Source of the DNA: Rhineura floridana
Lineage: Eukaryota > Chordata > Lepidosauria > Squamata > Rhineuridae
Length of the DNA stretch: 64,000 nucleotides
Reading direction: 5' to 3'
Assembly: GCF_030035675.1 (NCBI RefSeq)
Contig: NC_084493.1
Location: 20,003,822 to 20,067,821, forward strand
Shown: positions 45,634 to 56,380 of the stretch, piece by piece
How the letters are laid out: each line of letters opens with the position of its first letter
Numbering within the stretch: the first letter of the stretch is position 1
Translations under genes and position numbers: made by a program
The notes under the pieces: generated by a model
Told to the model about the DNA's origin: nothing
The model's input: only the letters and a program-made list of their open reading frames with translations
Database searches by the model: none

Positions 45634-47226
45634 ATGCAGCAGCTTTTTTACGAAAACTATGAACAGAACAAAAAAGGTTACATCAAAGACCTCCGTAATA
45701 GCAAGATCCACCGAGCAATCACCTTGCACCCAAACAAGAGCCCACCCTACCAATATAGGCTCCATAGTTACATGTTGAGCCGCAAAATAGCAGAGCTACG
45801 TTATCGGACCATCCAGCTGCACCGAGAAATCGTCCTCATGAGCAAATACAGCAATACAGAAGTCCACAGGGATGACCTGCAGCTTGGAATAGCACCTTCC
45901 TTCATGCGGTTTCAGCCGCGCCAACGGGAGGATGTTTTGGAGTGGGAGTTCCTCACAGGAAAGTATCTTTATTCCGCTGCAGACGGGCAGCCACCTCGTC
46001 AAGGGATGGACTCCTCTCAGCGCGAGGCGCTGGACGACATTGTTATGCAGGTCATGGAGATGATCAACGCAAATGCCAAGACCAGAGGGCGGATCATTGA
46101 CTTCAAGGAGATACAGTATGGCTATCGCAGGGTGAATCCAATGTATGGGGCAGAGTATGTTCTCGATTTATTACTCTTGTACAAGAAGCACAAGGGGAAA
46201 AAAATGACTGTTCCTGTCCGCAGGCATGCGTACCTGCAACAGACCTTTAGCAAAGTCCAGTTTATGGAGCATGAAGAGATGGATGCCAAAGAGCTGGCCA
46301 ATAAAATCAACCAGGACTCAGGGTCTCTGTCTTTCCTCTCCAATTCTCTGAAGATGCTTGTCCCATTCCAGCTGAGTAAATCGAAAGCAGAGAAGAAGGA
46401 ACCCAAAGACAAGAAGATCAACATCTTGATTCCTCTGTCCGGACGCTTTGACATGTTTGCACGCTTCATGGCGAACTTTGAAAAGACCTGCCTCATTCCA
46501 AATCAGAATGTCAAATTGGTTGTCCTGCTTTTCAATTCGGACTCCAATCCTGACAAAGCAAGGCAGGTTGAGTTGATGAGAGATTATCGCCTGAAATACC
46601 CCAAGGCGGACATGCAGATCTTGCCGGTGTCTGGCGAGTTCTCCCGGGCTCTGGCACTAGAAGTTGGATCCTCTCAGTTTAACAATGAGTCTTTGCTGTT
46701 TTTCTGTGATGTTGACTTGGTGTTTACAGCAGAGTTTCTCCAGAGGTGTAGAGCCAACACAGTTTTGGGGCAACAAATTTATTTCCCAGTCATTTTTAGC
46801 CAGTACGATCCAAAGATTGTCTATAGTGGAAAAGTTCCTAGTGATAATCATTTTGCCTTCACCCAGAAAACAGGCTTCTGGAGGAACTATGGCTTTGGGA
46901 TTGCTTGCATTTACAAGGGTGATCTTATTCAAGCTGGTGGCTTTGATGTCTCTATCCAAGGTTGGGGTCTTGAGGATGTGGACTTGTTCAACAAGGTTGT
47001 TCAGGCTGGCCTAAAGACTTTCCGAAGCCAAGAGGTCGGAGTTGTCCACGTACATCATCCTGTCTTTTGTGACCCCAATCTTGATCCAAAACAGTATAAA
47101 ATGTGTTTGGGGTCCAAAGCATCAACATATGGGTCTACGCAACAGTTGGCTGAGCTGTGGCTTCAAAAAAATGAACCAAGCTTTGGGAGAAGCAGCATTG
47201 CTAATGGTTCCCTGAGGACAGCCTAA
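45634..47226 (+). CDS. CHSY1: chondroitin sulfate synthase 1, last coding exon (C-terminal 530 residues)
   Basis: CHSY1 is a Golgi type II membrane glycosyltransferase. It polymerises chondroitin by alternately adding glucuronic acid and N-acetylgalactosamine, working with its partner CHPF. This exon encodes the end of the beta-1,3-GlcA-transferase half and the whole C-terminal GT7-like beta-1,4-GalNAc-transferase half. Visible marks are the metal-binding DVD in FFCDVDLVF (residues 359-361 of this segment), the WGLEDVDLF motif near residue 444, the HVHHPVFCDPNLDPKQYK block, and the C-terminus ending SLRTA, close to the GSVRTA ending I recall for mammalian CHSY1. The frame is open to a TAA at 47224-47226 and looks fully functional. 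The signal anchor and the DDD-containing domain are in exons outside the window. CHSY3 is the main alternative, but the C-terminal tail fits CHSY1. Confidence 0.96.
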   Translation: MQQLFYENYEQNKKGYIKDLRNSKIHRAITLHPNKSPPYQYRLHSYMLSRKIAELRYRTIQLHREIVLMSKYSNTEVHRDDLQLGIAPSFMRFQPRQREDVLEWEFLTGKYLYSAADGQPPRQGMDSSQREALDDIVMQVMEMINANAKTRGRIIDFKEIQYGYRRVNPMYGAEYVLDLLLLYKKHKGKKMTVPVRRHAYLQQTFSKVQFMEHEEMDAKELANKINQDSGSLSFLSNSLKMLVPFQLSKSKAEKKEPKDKKINILIPLSGRFDMFARFMANFEKTCLIPNQNVKLVVLLFNSDSNPDKARQVELMRDYRLKYPKADMQILPVSGEFSRALALEVGSSQFNNESLLFFCDVDLVFTAEFLQRCRANTVLGQQIYFPVIFSQYDPKIVYSGKVPSDNHFAFTQKTGFWRNYGFGIACIYKGDLIQAGGFDVSIQGWGLEDVDLFNKVVQAGLKTFRSQEVGVVHVHHPVFCDPNLDPKQYKMCLGSKASTYGSTQQLAELWLQKNEPSFGRSSIANGSLRTA

Positions 47227-47480
47227 GATCCAGCAATGCTGGGGGAGAAAAAAAAACTACCTATTGTGTTTTTTTAATTGCCCTAATTTATTTTTTTGGA
47301 AAACATTTTGATAGTTGATTTTTTAAGATAAAAACCGCACAAGGGTATATTTTAGAAACCATCGTTTTCTTACCAGGACCTTCTGAGCATTTTTTCTGAA
47401 CAAAACTGTGATCAACCTTTGCCTTTTTGAACAAATATCTGTGGCTGAGTATACAACTTGCCTGATTTCTGACAACTTGA

Positions 47481-47486
47481 AATAAA
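47481..47486 (+). promoter_or_regulatory. possible proximal poly(A) signal of CHSY1
   Basis: AATAAA 255 bases after the stop codon. Its use would give a short 3' UTR. It is a single hexamer with no strong downstream GT-rich element that I could single out. Confidence 0.4.
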
Positions 47487-48661
47487 TTTCCTATTTCTGA
47501 TAAACAGACTTTAAAGAAGAAAAGAGATCTTCTTTACTCCACAGCCTGCCCTATGGCCTGTTTAGTTCTTTGGGTTCTTCCAGGAGCATTCCAAGTGGTG
47601 CAAATGATTTGCTTAATATTTTTTCCCTCTTGGGATTGTAACACCATAAACAGATACTTCCTTGTATTTAAAAAATAATATTTGAACAGTGAAAACAGAG
47701 TAGCAGTATTGGTTAATTCGCTTACAAGAATCATTCAATTTGGTTGATATTTCAACCTTAAAATGTACCTTTTTGCTCATTGTATATCGAGCAACTGGAA
47801 AAAAGGGGGAATTGTTGAGCACAACTTTAATTGTGTGTAACTTCATTTTAAAAAAAAGTATTTTCTTTCTTCGTTCATACATGGATCTGATGTTTAAAAA
47901 TTCCATAGCAGGTGCTGAGTTCTAAATTGGATCTCTTGTGTAGAGATGCCTTGATAGCAAAGAGCGACATTTTAGTTAATAGTGGGGGGGAAATCTTTGC
48001 CATAAAAAGCAACAAACTTAAAACCAAGACACTCCAAATTGAATGCTTTGGGGAAATGTTCATTCCCCACCCCTCTGACCCCATCCAGTTACAGTATTTT
48101 GATGGGAACAATTTACTGTGTTTCCTTTGCTTAATTAGTTTGTTTTTGCTGTCTGTATTGGGTAGGCCTTTAATTTATTTAATAACTTTTGTTCTAGATT
48201 CTTGTCTTTTTATTTTGAATAACTGCTAGTCATTAATATTTATATATCTTAGGAATGTATTGCATTTTCGTACTGTTTAAAGCTAGTGTACATCTTCTTA
48301 CTTTGCAGTAAACCAATTTCCAAAGAGTCTTTCTAAAGTGTTCTCTTTTTCTTTTCCAAAATTACTTTAATTTTAAAAAAAGAGTAACTGGAACCTTGGA
48401 TATAGCCTCCAATGGCCCCAAACTGAACTTCAGGTTTGAGAAAGAGAATGGAAACTGTTTTTTGCATAAGCACAGAGCATAAGCTTTAAGCTATGTGCAC
48501 GTGATCACACGCACACGCCGTTGCAAAATACAATGCACCTGATTTGAATACAAACAAGCTGTTCTGCATTGAACCTTACAAGGCACCAGAACCTATGTTC
48601 AAAGCACAATTGTATATTGGCACCTAATCATTTGTAACAATCTTTTTTTCCCTGCAGGAAA

Positions 48662-48667
48662 AATAAA
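48662..48667 (+). promoter_or_regulatory. distal poly(A) signal of CHSY1
   Basis: AATAAA at the end of the repeat-poor region following the CHSY1 stop. Interspersed repeats resume within 100 bases, consistent with the transcript ending here. Confidence 0.65.
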
Positions 48668-48756
48668 ATGAATGAATCATATGTTATTCTACGGCACTCT
48701 TTGGTATTATGCCTCCTCCTCCTTATTCCTGGCTGTGATTCCCTCTCTCATAGTAC

Positions 48757-49145
48757 TAGGGCTCAGGGGCCATCCAATGAAGCTGAATGTTGGAAGAGTC
48801 AGGATGGACGAAAGGAAGTACTTCTTTACACATAGTTGAAACTGTGGAATTCTCTCCCAGAAGAGGCAGTGATGGCTACCAACTTGGATTGATTTAAAAG
48901 AGGATTAGACAAATTTCTGAAGGCGAATAAGACTATCAGTGACTACTGGCCCTGATGGCTATGTGCTGTCTACGCTGTCAGGAGCAGTATGCCTCTGGAT
49001 ACCAGTTGCTGGGGAACGCAAGTGGGGAGGGTGCTGTTGCACTCGGGTCCTGCGTGTGGGCTTTTCATAATGGGCGTCTGGTTGGCCACTGTGAGAAGAG
49101 GATATTTGACAAGATGGGCCACTGGCCTGATATGCTGAACTATGA
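48757..49145 (+). mobile_element. CR1-like LINE 3' fragment
   Basis: Plus-oriented: GGCCATCCAATGAAGCTGAA, GATTAGACAAATTTCTGAAG, GGTTGGCCACTGTGAGAAGA, GGGCCACTGGCCTGATA. First repeat after the CHSY1 3' UTR. Confidence 0.78.
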
Positions 49146-49182
49146 AAAGAGGAGGGTAGCATCGGGACATTTTGGGGGTGAG

Positions 49183-49647
49183 CAGGGCCGATTATCCATT
49201 AGGCTTAGTAGGCTGAAGCCTAGGGGCCCGGAGCTCTTGGGGGCCCGTGATCAGCGGAAGCAGGACAGGAGCCGTGGATTGTGGGACAAGAGCTTCCGAA
49301 CTGCCCGCCATCCCCCTGCTTCACTTACCTTTTTCTCTGCTGTTTTTTGTGGTTTGCCATCAATCAAGATAGCGGCCGAGGTTTCCCTAAGGGGCTGAAG
49401 CCTCTGCCACCATCTTGGTTGATGGCATGCATGCGTGCTACACGTGCACATTGCTGCCATCAACCAAGATGGCGGCAGAGGCTTCAGCCCCTTAGGGAAA
49501 CCTCAGGTGCCATCTTGATTGATGGCAAACCTGCACACATAGTGCGCACAGCCGCAAAAAAAGTAGAAAGGTAGGTGAAGCGGGGGGACGGGACGGCGGG
49601 CGGCTCAGAATCAGCCTAGGAACCCTCCTCAGCTTAATCCGGCCCTG
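49183..49647. mobile_element. 465-bp hAT MITE with a long internal palindrome
   Basis: Ends CAGGGCCGATTA and AATCCGGCCCTG with a perfect 8-bp duplication GGGGTGAG (49175-49182 and 49648-49655). The core holds two arms of about 70 bp (about 49355-49430 and 49450-49530). They are nearly perfect reverse complements around AAGGGGCTGAAGCCTC and CCATCTTGGTTGATGGC. Four CAAGATGGCGG-like motifs, resembling the YY1 consensus, occur in the arms. GC-rich, with several CpGs, no coding capacity. Confidence 0.9.
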
Positions 49648-49911
49648 GGGGTGAGGTGGGGAGAGGGATTTGAACAATTTTTTAAAATCTTAAATACAAA
49701 GTAGCTGAGGGCTTTGTTTTTTAAAAAGCAAGAAATAAGTCTTGCTACAGTTTCAGTCTCTGGCAACATTATTGTCCCAGAATGTCATGTTGATCCCAGG
49801 GGCATTTTTTGTGAGGAGGGGGAGGAGATAACTGCCCCATTGATTAACATTTATTTATTTAACTTATTTATAATCTGCTCTTCTCTACGTGGTCCCAGGG
49901 CAGAGATACTG

Positions 49912-50030
49912 GGTTGTATCCAACTCAAGGTTTACTCAAAGTAAGCCCATTGGAATTAATAGTCCTAAATTAGTCATGTTCATTAATTTTAGTGGGTCTA
50001 CTCTGAGTAGGAGTAGTATTGGATACAACC
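49912..50030. mobile_element. palindromic MITE (GTATCCAA family)
   Basis: Ends GGTTGTATCCAACTCA and GTATTGGATACAACC, with a TCTACTCTGAGTAGGA inner block. Hairpin-forming. Confidence 0.7.
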
Positions 50031-50159
50031 GATAACACATCATAACATTCGTTAAATTCCTCCCATTGAAAGTTGCCCACCTCAGTGAAGATTAATTCAT
50101 CCCTTTTGGGGGGGAGGGCTATTACCCTTCTCCCTCCATTTACAAAAAACCTTTGTCTT

Positions 50160-50870
50160 AGCACTATATTATTGTTATTGTTGTTAATTAAATTTATATC
50201 TTCTTCCCAGAAGGAGCCCAGGGTGGCAAACAAAACACTAAAAGCATTCTAAAACATCTTAAAAACAGACTTGAAAACGTATTAAACCAAAACATCTTTA
50301 AAAACATATTTTTTAAAAAAAGCTTTAAAAACATGTTAAAAAGCAATTCCAGCACAGATGCAGACAGGGATAAGGTCTCTCCTTGAAAGGCTTGTTGAAA
50401 GAGGAACGTCTTCAGTAGGCACCAAAAGGATAACACAGATAGTGCCTGTCTAATATTTAAGGGGAGGGAATTCCAAAGGGTAGGTGCCACAACACTAAAG
50501 GTCTGCTTCCTATGTTGTACAGAACGGACCTCCTGATAAGATGGTATCTGCAGGTCGATCTTTCAGGTATCCTGGTCCCAAGCTGCATAGGGCTTGTACA
50601 CCAAAACCAGAACCTTGAATTTGACCCGGTAGCTAATGGGCAGCCAGTGCAATTCTTTCAGCAGTGGGGTGATATGTTGGTGATACCCTGCCCCAGCGAG
50701 CAGTCACCCCACTGCATTTTACACCAGTTGCAGCTTCCAGACCAACCTCGGGGACAGGCCCCCATAGAGCACATTACAGTAATCCAACCTGGAGGTTACC
50801 ATTGCATAGAAAATCAGCATGTCAGACCAAAGTATTCAGTCCTACCTACTACCTGAAATGCTGAGGGTTT
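50160..50870 (-). mobile_element. L2-like LINE 3' fragment
   Basis: Minus-strand, with the same 3' pattern as 16960-18836 but uninterrupted. Protein remnants read APTLWNSLPLNIRQALSV and LLKTFLFQQAFQG. Confidence 0.82.
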
Positions 50871-51351
50871 TTTTTTTCTTTTTATGGGGGAGCATTGAGA
50901 CATGCAACCCTCCACCTGGTCCAGTCCAGGAAAAGCTTTACTACTTGATTCAGATGATTGCATAAACTGTCCCAAAGAGTTTGACACATGACCAGTCTGC
51001 TAAGTTACCACTCAGGAGATTATTGTGTTTAACCAACAACAACCACCCAAGGATAAATCAGGGAATCATTGGGAAGACAAATGGCATCAAAATGATTGTG
51101 AACAAGGTTCTGGCTTCTGGTTTTCTGTCATTTCTGCACCAGATAACTGTACCTAGATGGGATCTGACCTGTTGAGTCAGAGAAACTAAAGATATGTGGT
51201 CTTGGCTTACCTGACTTTGGACTGGTAGGTGTTGAAAGGCACTGAAGTATCCTTTGGGTGAGGCAAGTGATGGTGAAATGGGAAATGGTGACCATCTTGA
51301 CCTGCCAGTAGCATCTAAAAAGGAAAACTTATGAGCCAGACCTTCAGTTTA
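50871..51351. other. intergenic, nothing recognised
   Basis: No coding signal or clear repeat end. Confidence 0.45.
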
Positions 51352-51409
51352 GGGGTGGAGTACCTATGGCCCTCCGGATATTGGAATACAATTCCCATCA
51401 GCCCTGATC

Positions 51410-51605
51410 CATTCCTAGAGTGCTTTAACAATCCTTTTTCCCAGGGAACTCTGGGAACTGTACCTCTGTGAGGAGAATTGGGGACCTCCTAACACCTCTC
51501 AGCACGCTGAACAAACTACAGTTCCCAGGATTCTTTGGGGGAAGCCATGAATATTTAAAGTGGTACAATACTACTTTAACTGTATAGTGTGAGTCTCAAG
51601 ATAAC
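51410..51605. mobile_element. palindromic MITE, partial
   Basis: AGGGAACTCTGGGAACTGTA and CAGTTCCCAGGATTCTTTGG with a GTGTGAGTCTC end. Half of the same family, preceded at 51352-51405 by a fragment of the 6091-6225 hAT-like family. Confidence 0.65.
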
Positions 51606-52274
51606 AGATAAATGTGTTGACTCTTCAATAAAGGGATTGTGAAAAACAACTTTAATAAGATGAACTGTGGCTGTTTTCCCTTGTTGTTATGTGCCTTCAA
51701 GTCGATTTCAACTTATGGCGACCCTATGAATCAGTGACCTCCAATAGCATCTGTTATAAACCACCCTGTTCAGATCTTGTAAGTTCAGGTCTGTGGCTTC
51801 ATGGAATCAATCCATCCCTTGTTTGGCCTTCCTCTTTTTCTACTCCCTTCTGTTTTTCCCAGCATTATTGTCTTTTCTAGTGAATCATGTTTTCTCATGT
51901 GTCCAAAGTATGATAACCTCAGTTTCATCATTTTAGCTTCTAGTGATAGTTCTGCTTTAATTTGTTCTAACACTCAATTAATTTGTCTTTTTCACAGTCA
52001 GTGGTATCTGCAAAGCTCTCCTCCAACACCACATTTCAAATGAGTTGATTTTTCTCTTATCTGCTTTTTTCACTGTCCGACTTTCGCATCCATACATAGA
52101 GATTGGGAATACCATGGTCTGAACAATCCTGACTTTAGTGTTCAGTGATACATCTTTGCGTCTGAGGACCTTTTCTAGTTCTCTTATAGCTGCCCTCCCC
52201 AGCCCTAGCCTTCTTCTGATTTCTTGACTATTGTCTCCAGTTTGGTTAATGACTGTGCCAAGGTATTGATAATT

Positions 52275-53525
52275 CACTAATAGGCAAAAAACCTTGCGGT
52301 TTAAGAATGTACCTATAGCCCACAGATATTTCTATAAAACTTTAAAAAGCAGGGAAATTGGGCAGCTATAGTGAATGCACCAGGTGAGCAAGAGACTGAC
52401 CTCCTGTCAGATATTGTACTGCCCTACAAATTTGTCAAAATGCAAACACAATTTGGGTTGGTCTTTCACAGTCCAATCCACTTGCTGTGTAGCTTGGAAG
52501 AATTTGGTAATAGATTACTCAGCAAGAGAGAGTTATTCTGGATCATTTCTCTGAAAAGTCTGGGACCTCTAGGATTAAATGAGGATCTGGATTTTTCTGA
52601 GCTTAAATAAAATAAGAAACAAGGGTTCTATGTGAAACTTGGTTTGCTGTCTGTAACAACTGTATATGCTAGTTAGTCACTGTAAGTACCAGCTGGATCA
52701 GTGAAATTCACAAGTGTGGTGATTGTGCAGCTGAGCTGATTTATATACTTAGTATGGATACTAGCAGCTTTTAAGTTTGGTTTGTGTTCAGCGTGGGGCT
52801 TGGATAAAGAATTATCATTGCTTTGACAGAGCTAAGGAGATATAGCTCCACAGGTCAGCACAGGAGAATGTCTTTGTGTTTTTCTGGGGGGGATGAGAGA
52901 GTTTTATGTTTAAGCTGCTTTGTAATGGCTATTACAATATTTTGTTCAATTTGAGCCATATAGTATGGTTTTATAAGATGCCAGTCTGATGATAATGATC
53001 AGGGATATATCATAATGAAAAAAGTTTAAATGTTTTTTAAGTGATTTATACAGAATGTGGTCTCTAAAAGTACTCTGCTATGTTTAAGACCGTGGCGTTG
53101 TCTCCACGACATTAATTTGAGTTTGTTTGAATGTTTTTAGCTCCTGTGGAAGGAAAGTATTTCCGAAACACGTAGAGCACTACAATAAATTTTACTCGGT
53201 ACCAGAGCTTGCCTCTCCTTTTTGTTTTTAATGAATTTCAACAGATTATGAGAACTCTCAGAGAAAAAAAGTCCAAAAGGGCTCTGGGGTTTTTTTCTCT
53301 CTTTTCAGACTTTGAACTCTATTCTCTCTGTTTTGTGTATCGCCAAGAAAATTGAGAGGGTTGTTAAGCAAGTGTTTCTGAGTTCAGAACTATAAGTTTT
53401 GTAAGGTTTTGTTTTGAAATGAGCTTATGGGAAGCATCAGAATGGCATGGGGGTATTTTCAATTTAACATTGCAGAATGTGAAAAATCCACACTGGCTAT
53501 AGCATACAGCCACTCTCGTGGCTAT
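52275..53525 (+). mobile_element. 1.25-kb repeat element (T left end, X right end) inserted in BovB
   Basis: BovB sequence is interrupted between 52274 and 53526, and the 6 bases ATAATT occur on both sides (52269-52274 and 53526-53531). The left end is a copy of repeat T. The right 300 bases (about 53225-53520) are a copy of repeat X, also seen at 45095-45391. The 700-bp interior is unlike the other copies and holds a hammerhead-like motif at 53139-53179. No coding capacity is visible. This is a non-autonomous element of unknown family. Confidence 0.65.
53139..53179 (+). ncRNA. degenerate hammerhead-like motif
   Basis: CTGTGGA (53144-53150) stands where CTGATGA is expected. It is followed by GGAAA-GTA-TTTCC, a perfect 5-bp hairpin, GAAA (53165-53168), CACG and GTA. 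GCTC before the core pairs with GAGC after the triplet. ACAATAAA follows within 15 bases, the same order as at 33466. It lies inside the 1.25-kb repeat element. The core has two changes, so it is probably inactive. Confidence 0.35.
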
Positions 53526-55286
53526 ATAATTCTTGACATGTTCAATGTCCTCATTGTCAACTTTAAAGCTACATAAGTCTTCTGTTGTCATTTAGTCTTC
53601 TTGACGTTCAGCTGTAGTCCTGCTTTTGTGCTTTCCTCTTTAACTTTCAGCAGCATTCGTTTCAAATCATTACTAGTTTCTGCTAGTAGTATGGTATCAT
53701 CTGCATATCTTAAATTATTGATATTTCTTCCTCCAGTTTACACACCTCCTTCATCTTGGGACAATCCTGCTTTCCGTATGATATGTTCTGCATATAGATT
53801 AATCAAATAGGGTGATAAACTACACCCCTGTGTCACACCCTTTCTGATTGGGAACCAATCAGTTTCTCCATATTCTGTCTTTACAGTAGCCTCTTGTCCA
53901 GAGTATAGGTTGTGCATCAGGACAATCAGATGTTGTGGTACCCCCATTTCTTTTAAAGCATTCTACAGTTTTTCAAAATCTACACAATCAAAGGCTTTGC
54001 TATAATCTATAAAACTTGGGGTGATTTTCTTCTGAAATTCCTTGGTCCGTTCCATTATCCAACGTATGTTTGCTATATGATCTCTTGTACCTCTTCCCTT
54101 TCTAAATCCAGCTTAGACATCTGGTATTTCTTGCTCCATATTTGGTAAGTAGCTTTGTTGTAGAATCTTGAGCATTACTTTACTTGCATGGGATATTAAG
54201 GCAATAGTTTGATAATTACTGCATTCCCTGGGATCCCCTGAGTTTTGTCAGTCATCCATTAAGGTCTTTCTCTCTTTTTAACTAGAGGTATTGTCTTTTT
54301 GCATTCTTTCCTGATAATGTCTCTGACTTCAATCCATAGTTCTTCTGTTTCACTATCAACTAAGTTTAAAGCCCCAGATCTGTTCTTTCTTTGATCTTTA
54401 TATTCTTCTGGGATGTTATTTAAATTGTATTTTGGCATTATGAGTGCGTTGTTGTTATTCTTTAGCTTTACTCTGATTTTCAGTATTACCAGTTCATGAT
54501 CCATACCACAGTCTGCTCCTGGTCTTGTTTTTGCAGACAGTATGAAACTTCTCCATCTTCTGCTACTAATTATATAATCAATTTGATTCCTATATTGACC
54601 ATTGGTGATGTCCACGTGTATAGTCATCTTTTCAGTTGCTCAAAACATGTGATTTTAAGGAACAAATTATTGGCTTCACAGAACTCAATAAGTCTTTCTC
54701 CTGCTTGATTTTTATCTCCTAAGCCCCATTTTTCCACAATTTCTAGTTCTTCTCTGTTCCCTGCTTTTGCATTCCAATTCCCCATGATTATCAGAAAATC
54801 TTGTTTTGGTGTGTGATCAATTTCTTCCTGTACTTCTGCATAAAATCTCTTCAGTTCCTCCTTTTCTGTGTTTGCCATTGGAGCATAGACTTGGAAGATG
54901 CTTATGTTAATAGGTTTCCCATTTAATATCATTGATATCACTTGCTCAGACCTTGTATTATAGCTCTTAATTGCTTTTGCTACATCACTTCTCACTATTA
55001 AAGCAACCCAGTTTCGTCTTAATTTCTCATTTCCTGCATAAAATATTTTGTAGTTGCCTGATTGAAAGTGTCCCATTCCCATCCATTTTAATTCTCTCAT
55101 GCCAAGTATTGTAATGTTGATGTGTTCCATTTCTTGTTTGACAATTTCTAACTTTCCCTGGTTCATGCTTCTCACATTCCATGTTCCTATTGTGTACGTT
55201 GTACAACTCGGGACTCTCCTTTTGCATCTGTTTGCATCAGCCTTTGGGCTTCCATTCAGCTTTGACCCAGCTGCGTCATTGCGGCC
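53526..55286 (-). pseudogene. BovB endonuclease and reverse transcriptase remnants
   Basis: The endonuclease is readable at 54624-55286 (TIGTWNVRSMNQGKLEIVKQ, LGMRELKWMGMG, VYAPMANTEKEELKRFY). GNWNAKAG stands where active copies have GDWN, so a catalytic Asp is lost. It continues at 54259-54627 with NQIDYIISSRRWRS and MDHELV. RT sequence with QEATVKTEYGETDWFPIRKGVTQGC is at about 53738-53947. Stops and frame changes separate these pieces. Confidence 0.85.
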
Positions 55287-55643
55287 TATTGCCGAAATAA
55301 AACACAGACACCATTGCTTGGGTAAATAATGGGCCACTTTATTTAAACAGAATCAATTGAATAATGAACCTGCAGAAGGGAGATTAAGGGCGGGAGCATT
55401 CTGGTGATCCAGGCAAAGCCTGTTAACAGCTATCGGGCGACCATGCCCTGCCTGAGCCTGGGGCTGCCCTGTGCCAGCCCCCCAGCTCCAGCCACACCCT
55501 GAAGATGTGTAGGGGGTCCAACCCGCATCACCGCCCCTCGGAGCCCTGAAACTCCGAGCGGATGAGGCACGTTGGCCCCAAAGGCGGCCCGTACCCTGTC
55601 CCCGGGCCGTGTAGCCCTGAGCTGCAGGCCTCCGGACCGCCTG

Positions 55644-56351
55644 TCACCCCCAAAGGTGCCTAAAGGTGTCACCTAGCTGCCCTTTCCCTTTAACCTTTCC
55701 CCGCACTTCTTCGCCACAGAAGGGGGACAAGCCTCTGCTTAGTCCCCCTTTACCCCACACCCAATAAGAATCTGGTGTAAACCCTTCTGCAGGTCCCTTA
55801 GAAAGATGGACGCCGTCAGGCCGAAACAGCTCAAGCTTGTTGTGGCCCACCTCTGGGTGGTGGATGACAGAACCTCCCAAGTCCCTAAGGGCCCTCTGAA
55901 TTTGCCTGTTCACCTTTTTCCGTGCCCTGTCCATCCCTCGTGGGTCACCGGCACAATTCCACCTCCTGCGCGGCAGGATGTCTGACCACACTAAGTGCAC
56001 CCCCGGCCAGCGACGTGCAATGGCCCGGAGGTCACCGCATGCCTGTTCAGTTAGGGCCTTGCCCTTTAACAGACCCAAGTCGTTGCCCCCGAGGTGGATC
56101 ACCAGCACCTGGGGCACTGCCACTTCCACAGCCGGTTGAAACAAGGCTGGCAGGAGCCCGTCCCAATGCATCCCCCGACGTCCCAGCCACCGCACTGCGG
56201 CCCATTGACTGAGCCCCAGCTGCGTGCCAAAGCGAGACTTCGCCGCCCTGCGGCCCGCCCAGAACATCATACTGTGGCCACATAGGAGGATGCGTGGCTG
56301 CTCCGATCTTGTCCAGCGATCTGTTGAAACAACAACGACATTGGGTAACAA
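55644..56351 (-). CDS. Ngaro SGNH/GDSL-like hydrolase frame
   Basis: A 235-residue frame after the recombinase. The block I serine region reads ILLCGHSMMFWAG (GHS in place of GDS). The block III Gly-Asn is in VIHLGGNDLG, and the block V Asp-His is in RPDGVHLSKGPAEG. These are the marks of SGNH hydrolases, a fold of esterases and acetylhydrolases. Hydrolase-like frames have been reported in some Ngaro elements, as far as I recall, so it is probably a native part of the element. The substrate is unknown. It lies on the element sense strand and ends before the GC-rich 3' region. Confidence 0.8.
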   Translation of the reverse strand: MLPNVVVVSTDRWTRSEQPRILLCGHSMMFWAGRRAAKSRFGTQLGLSQWAAVRWLGRRGMHWDGLLPALFQPAVEVAVPQVLVIHLGGNDLGLLKGKALTEQACGDLRAIARRWPGVHLVWSDILPRRRWNCAGDPRGMDRARKKVNRQIQRALRDLGGSVIHHPEVGHNKLELFRPDGVHLSKGPAEGFTPDSYWVWGKGGLSRGLSPFCGEEVRGKVKGKGQLGDTFRHLWG

Positions 56352-56380
56352 AAAAAAGGGGGGGCTGGGGGGGCCAACAT

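Larger units (their letters stand above)
47227..48690 (+). other. CHSY1: CHSY1 3' untranslated region
   Basis: AT-rich sequence runs from the CHSY1 stop to just past a canonical poly(A) signal at 48662-48667. It is nearly free of the interspersed repeats that fill the surroundings, as expected for a transcribed, constrained 3' UTR. A second AATAAA at 47481-47486 could give a short isoform. The cleavage point is an estimate. A CR1 fragment begins at about 48757, after the presumed transcript end. Confidence 0.75.

Noticed and set aside
45796-46496. Minus-strand frames opposite the CHSY1 exon
   Set aside because: Shadows of a strongly conserved coding exon on the + strand.
52275-53525. Helitron
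   Set aside because: The right end lacks a CTRR terminus with a preceding hairpin, and the flanks carry a 6-bp repeat that Helitrons do not make.
55644-56351. SGNH hydrolase frame as bacterial contamination or a host gene
   Set aside because: It is collinear with the recombinase on the same strand and within the same inserted element.
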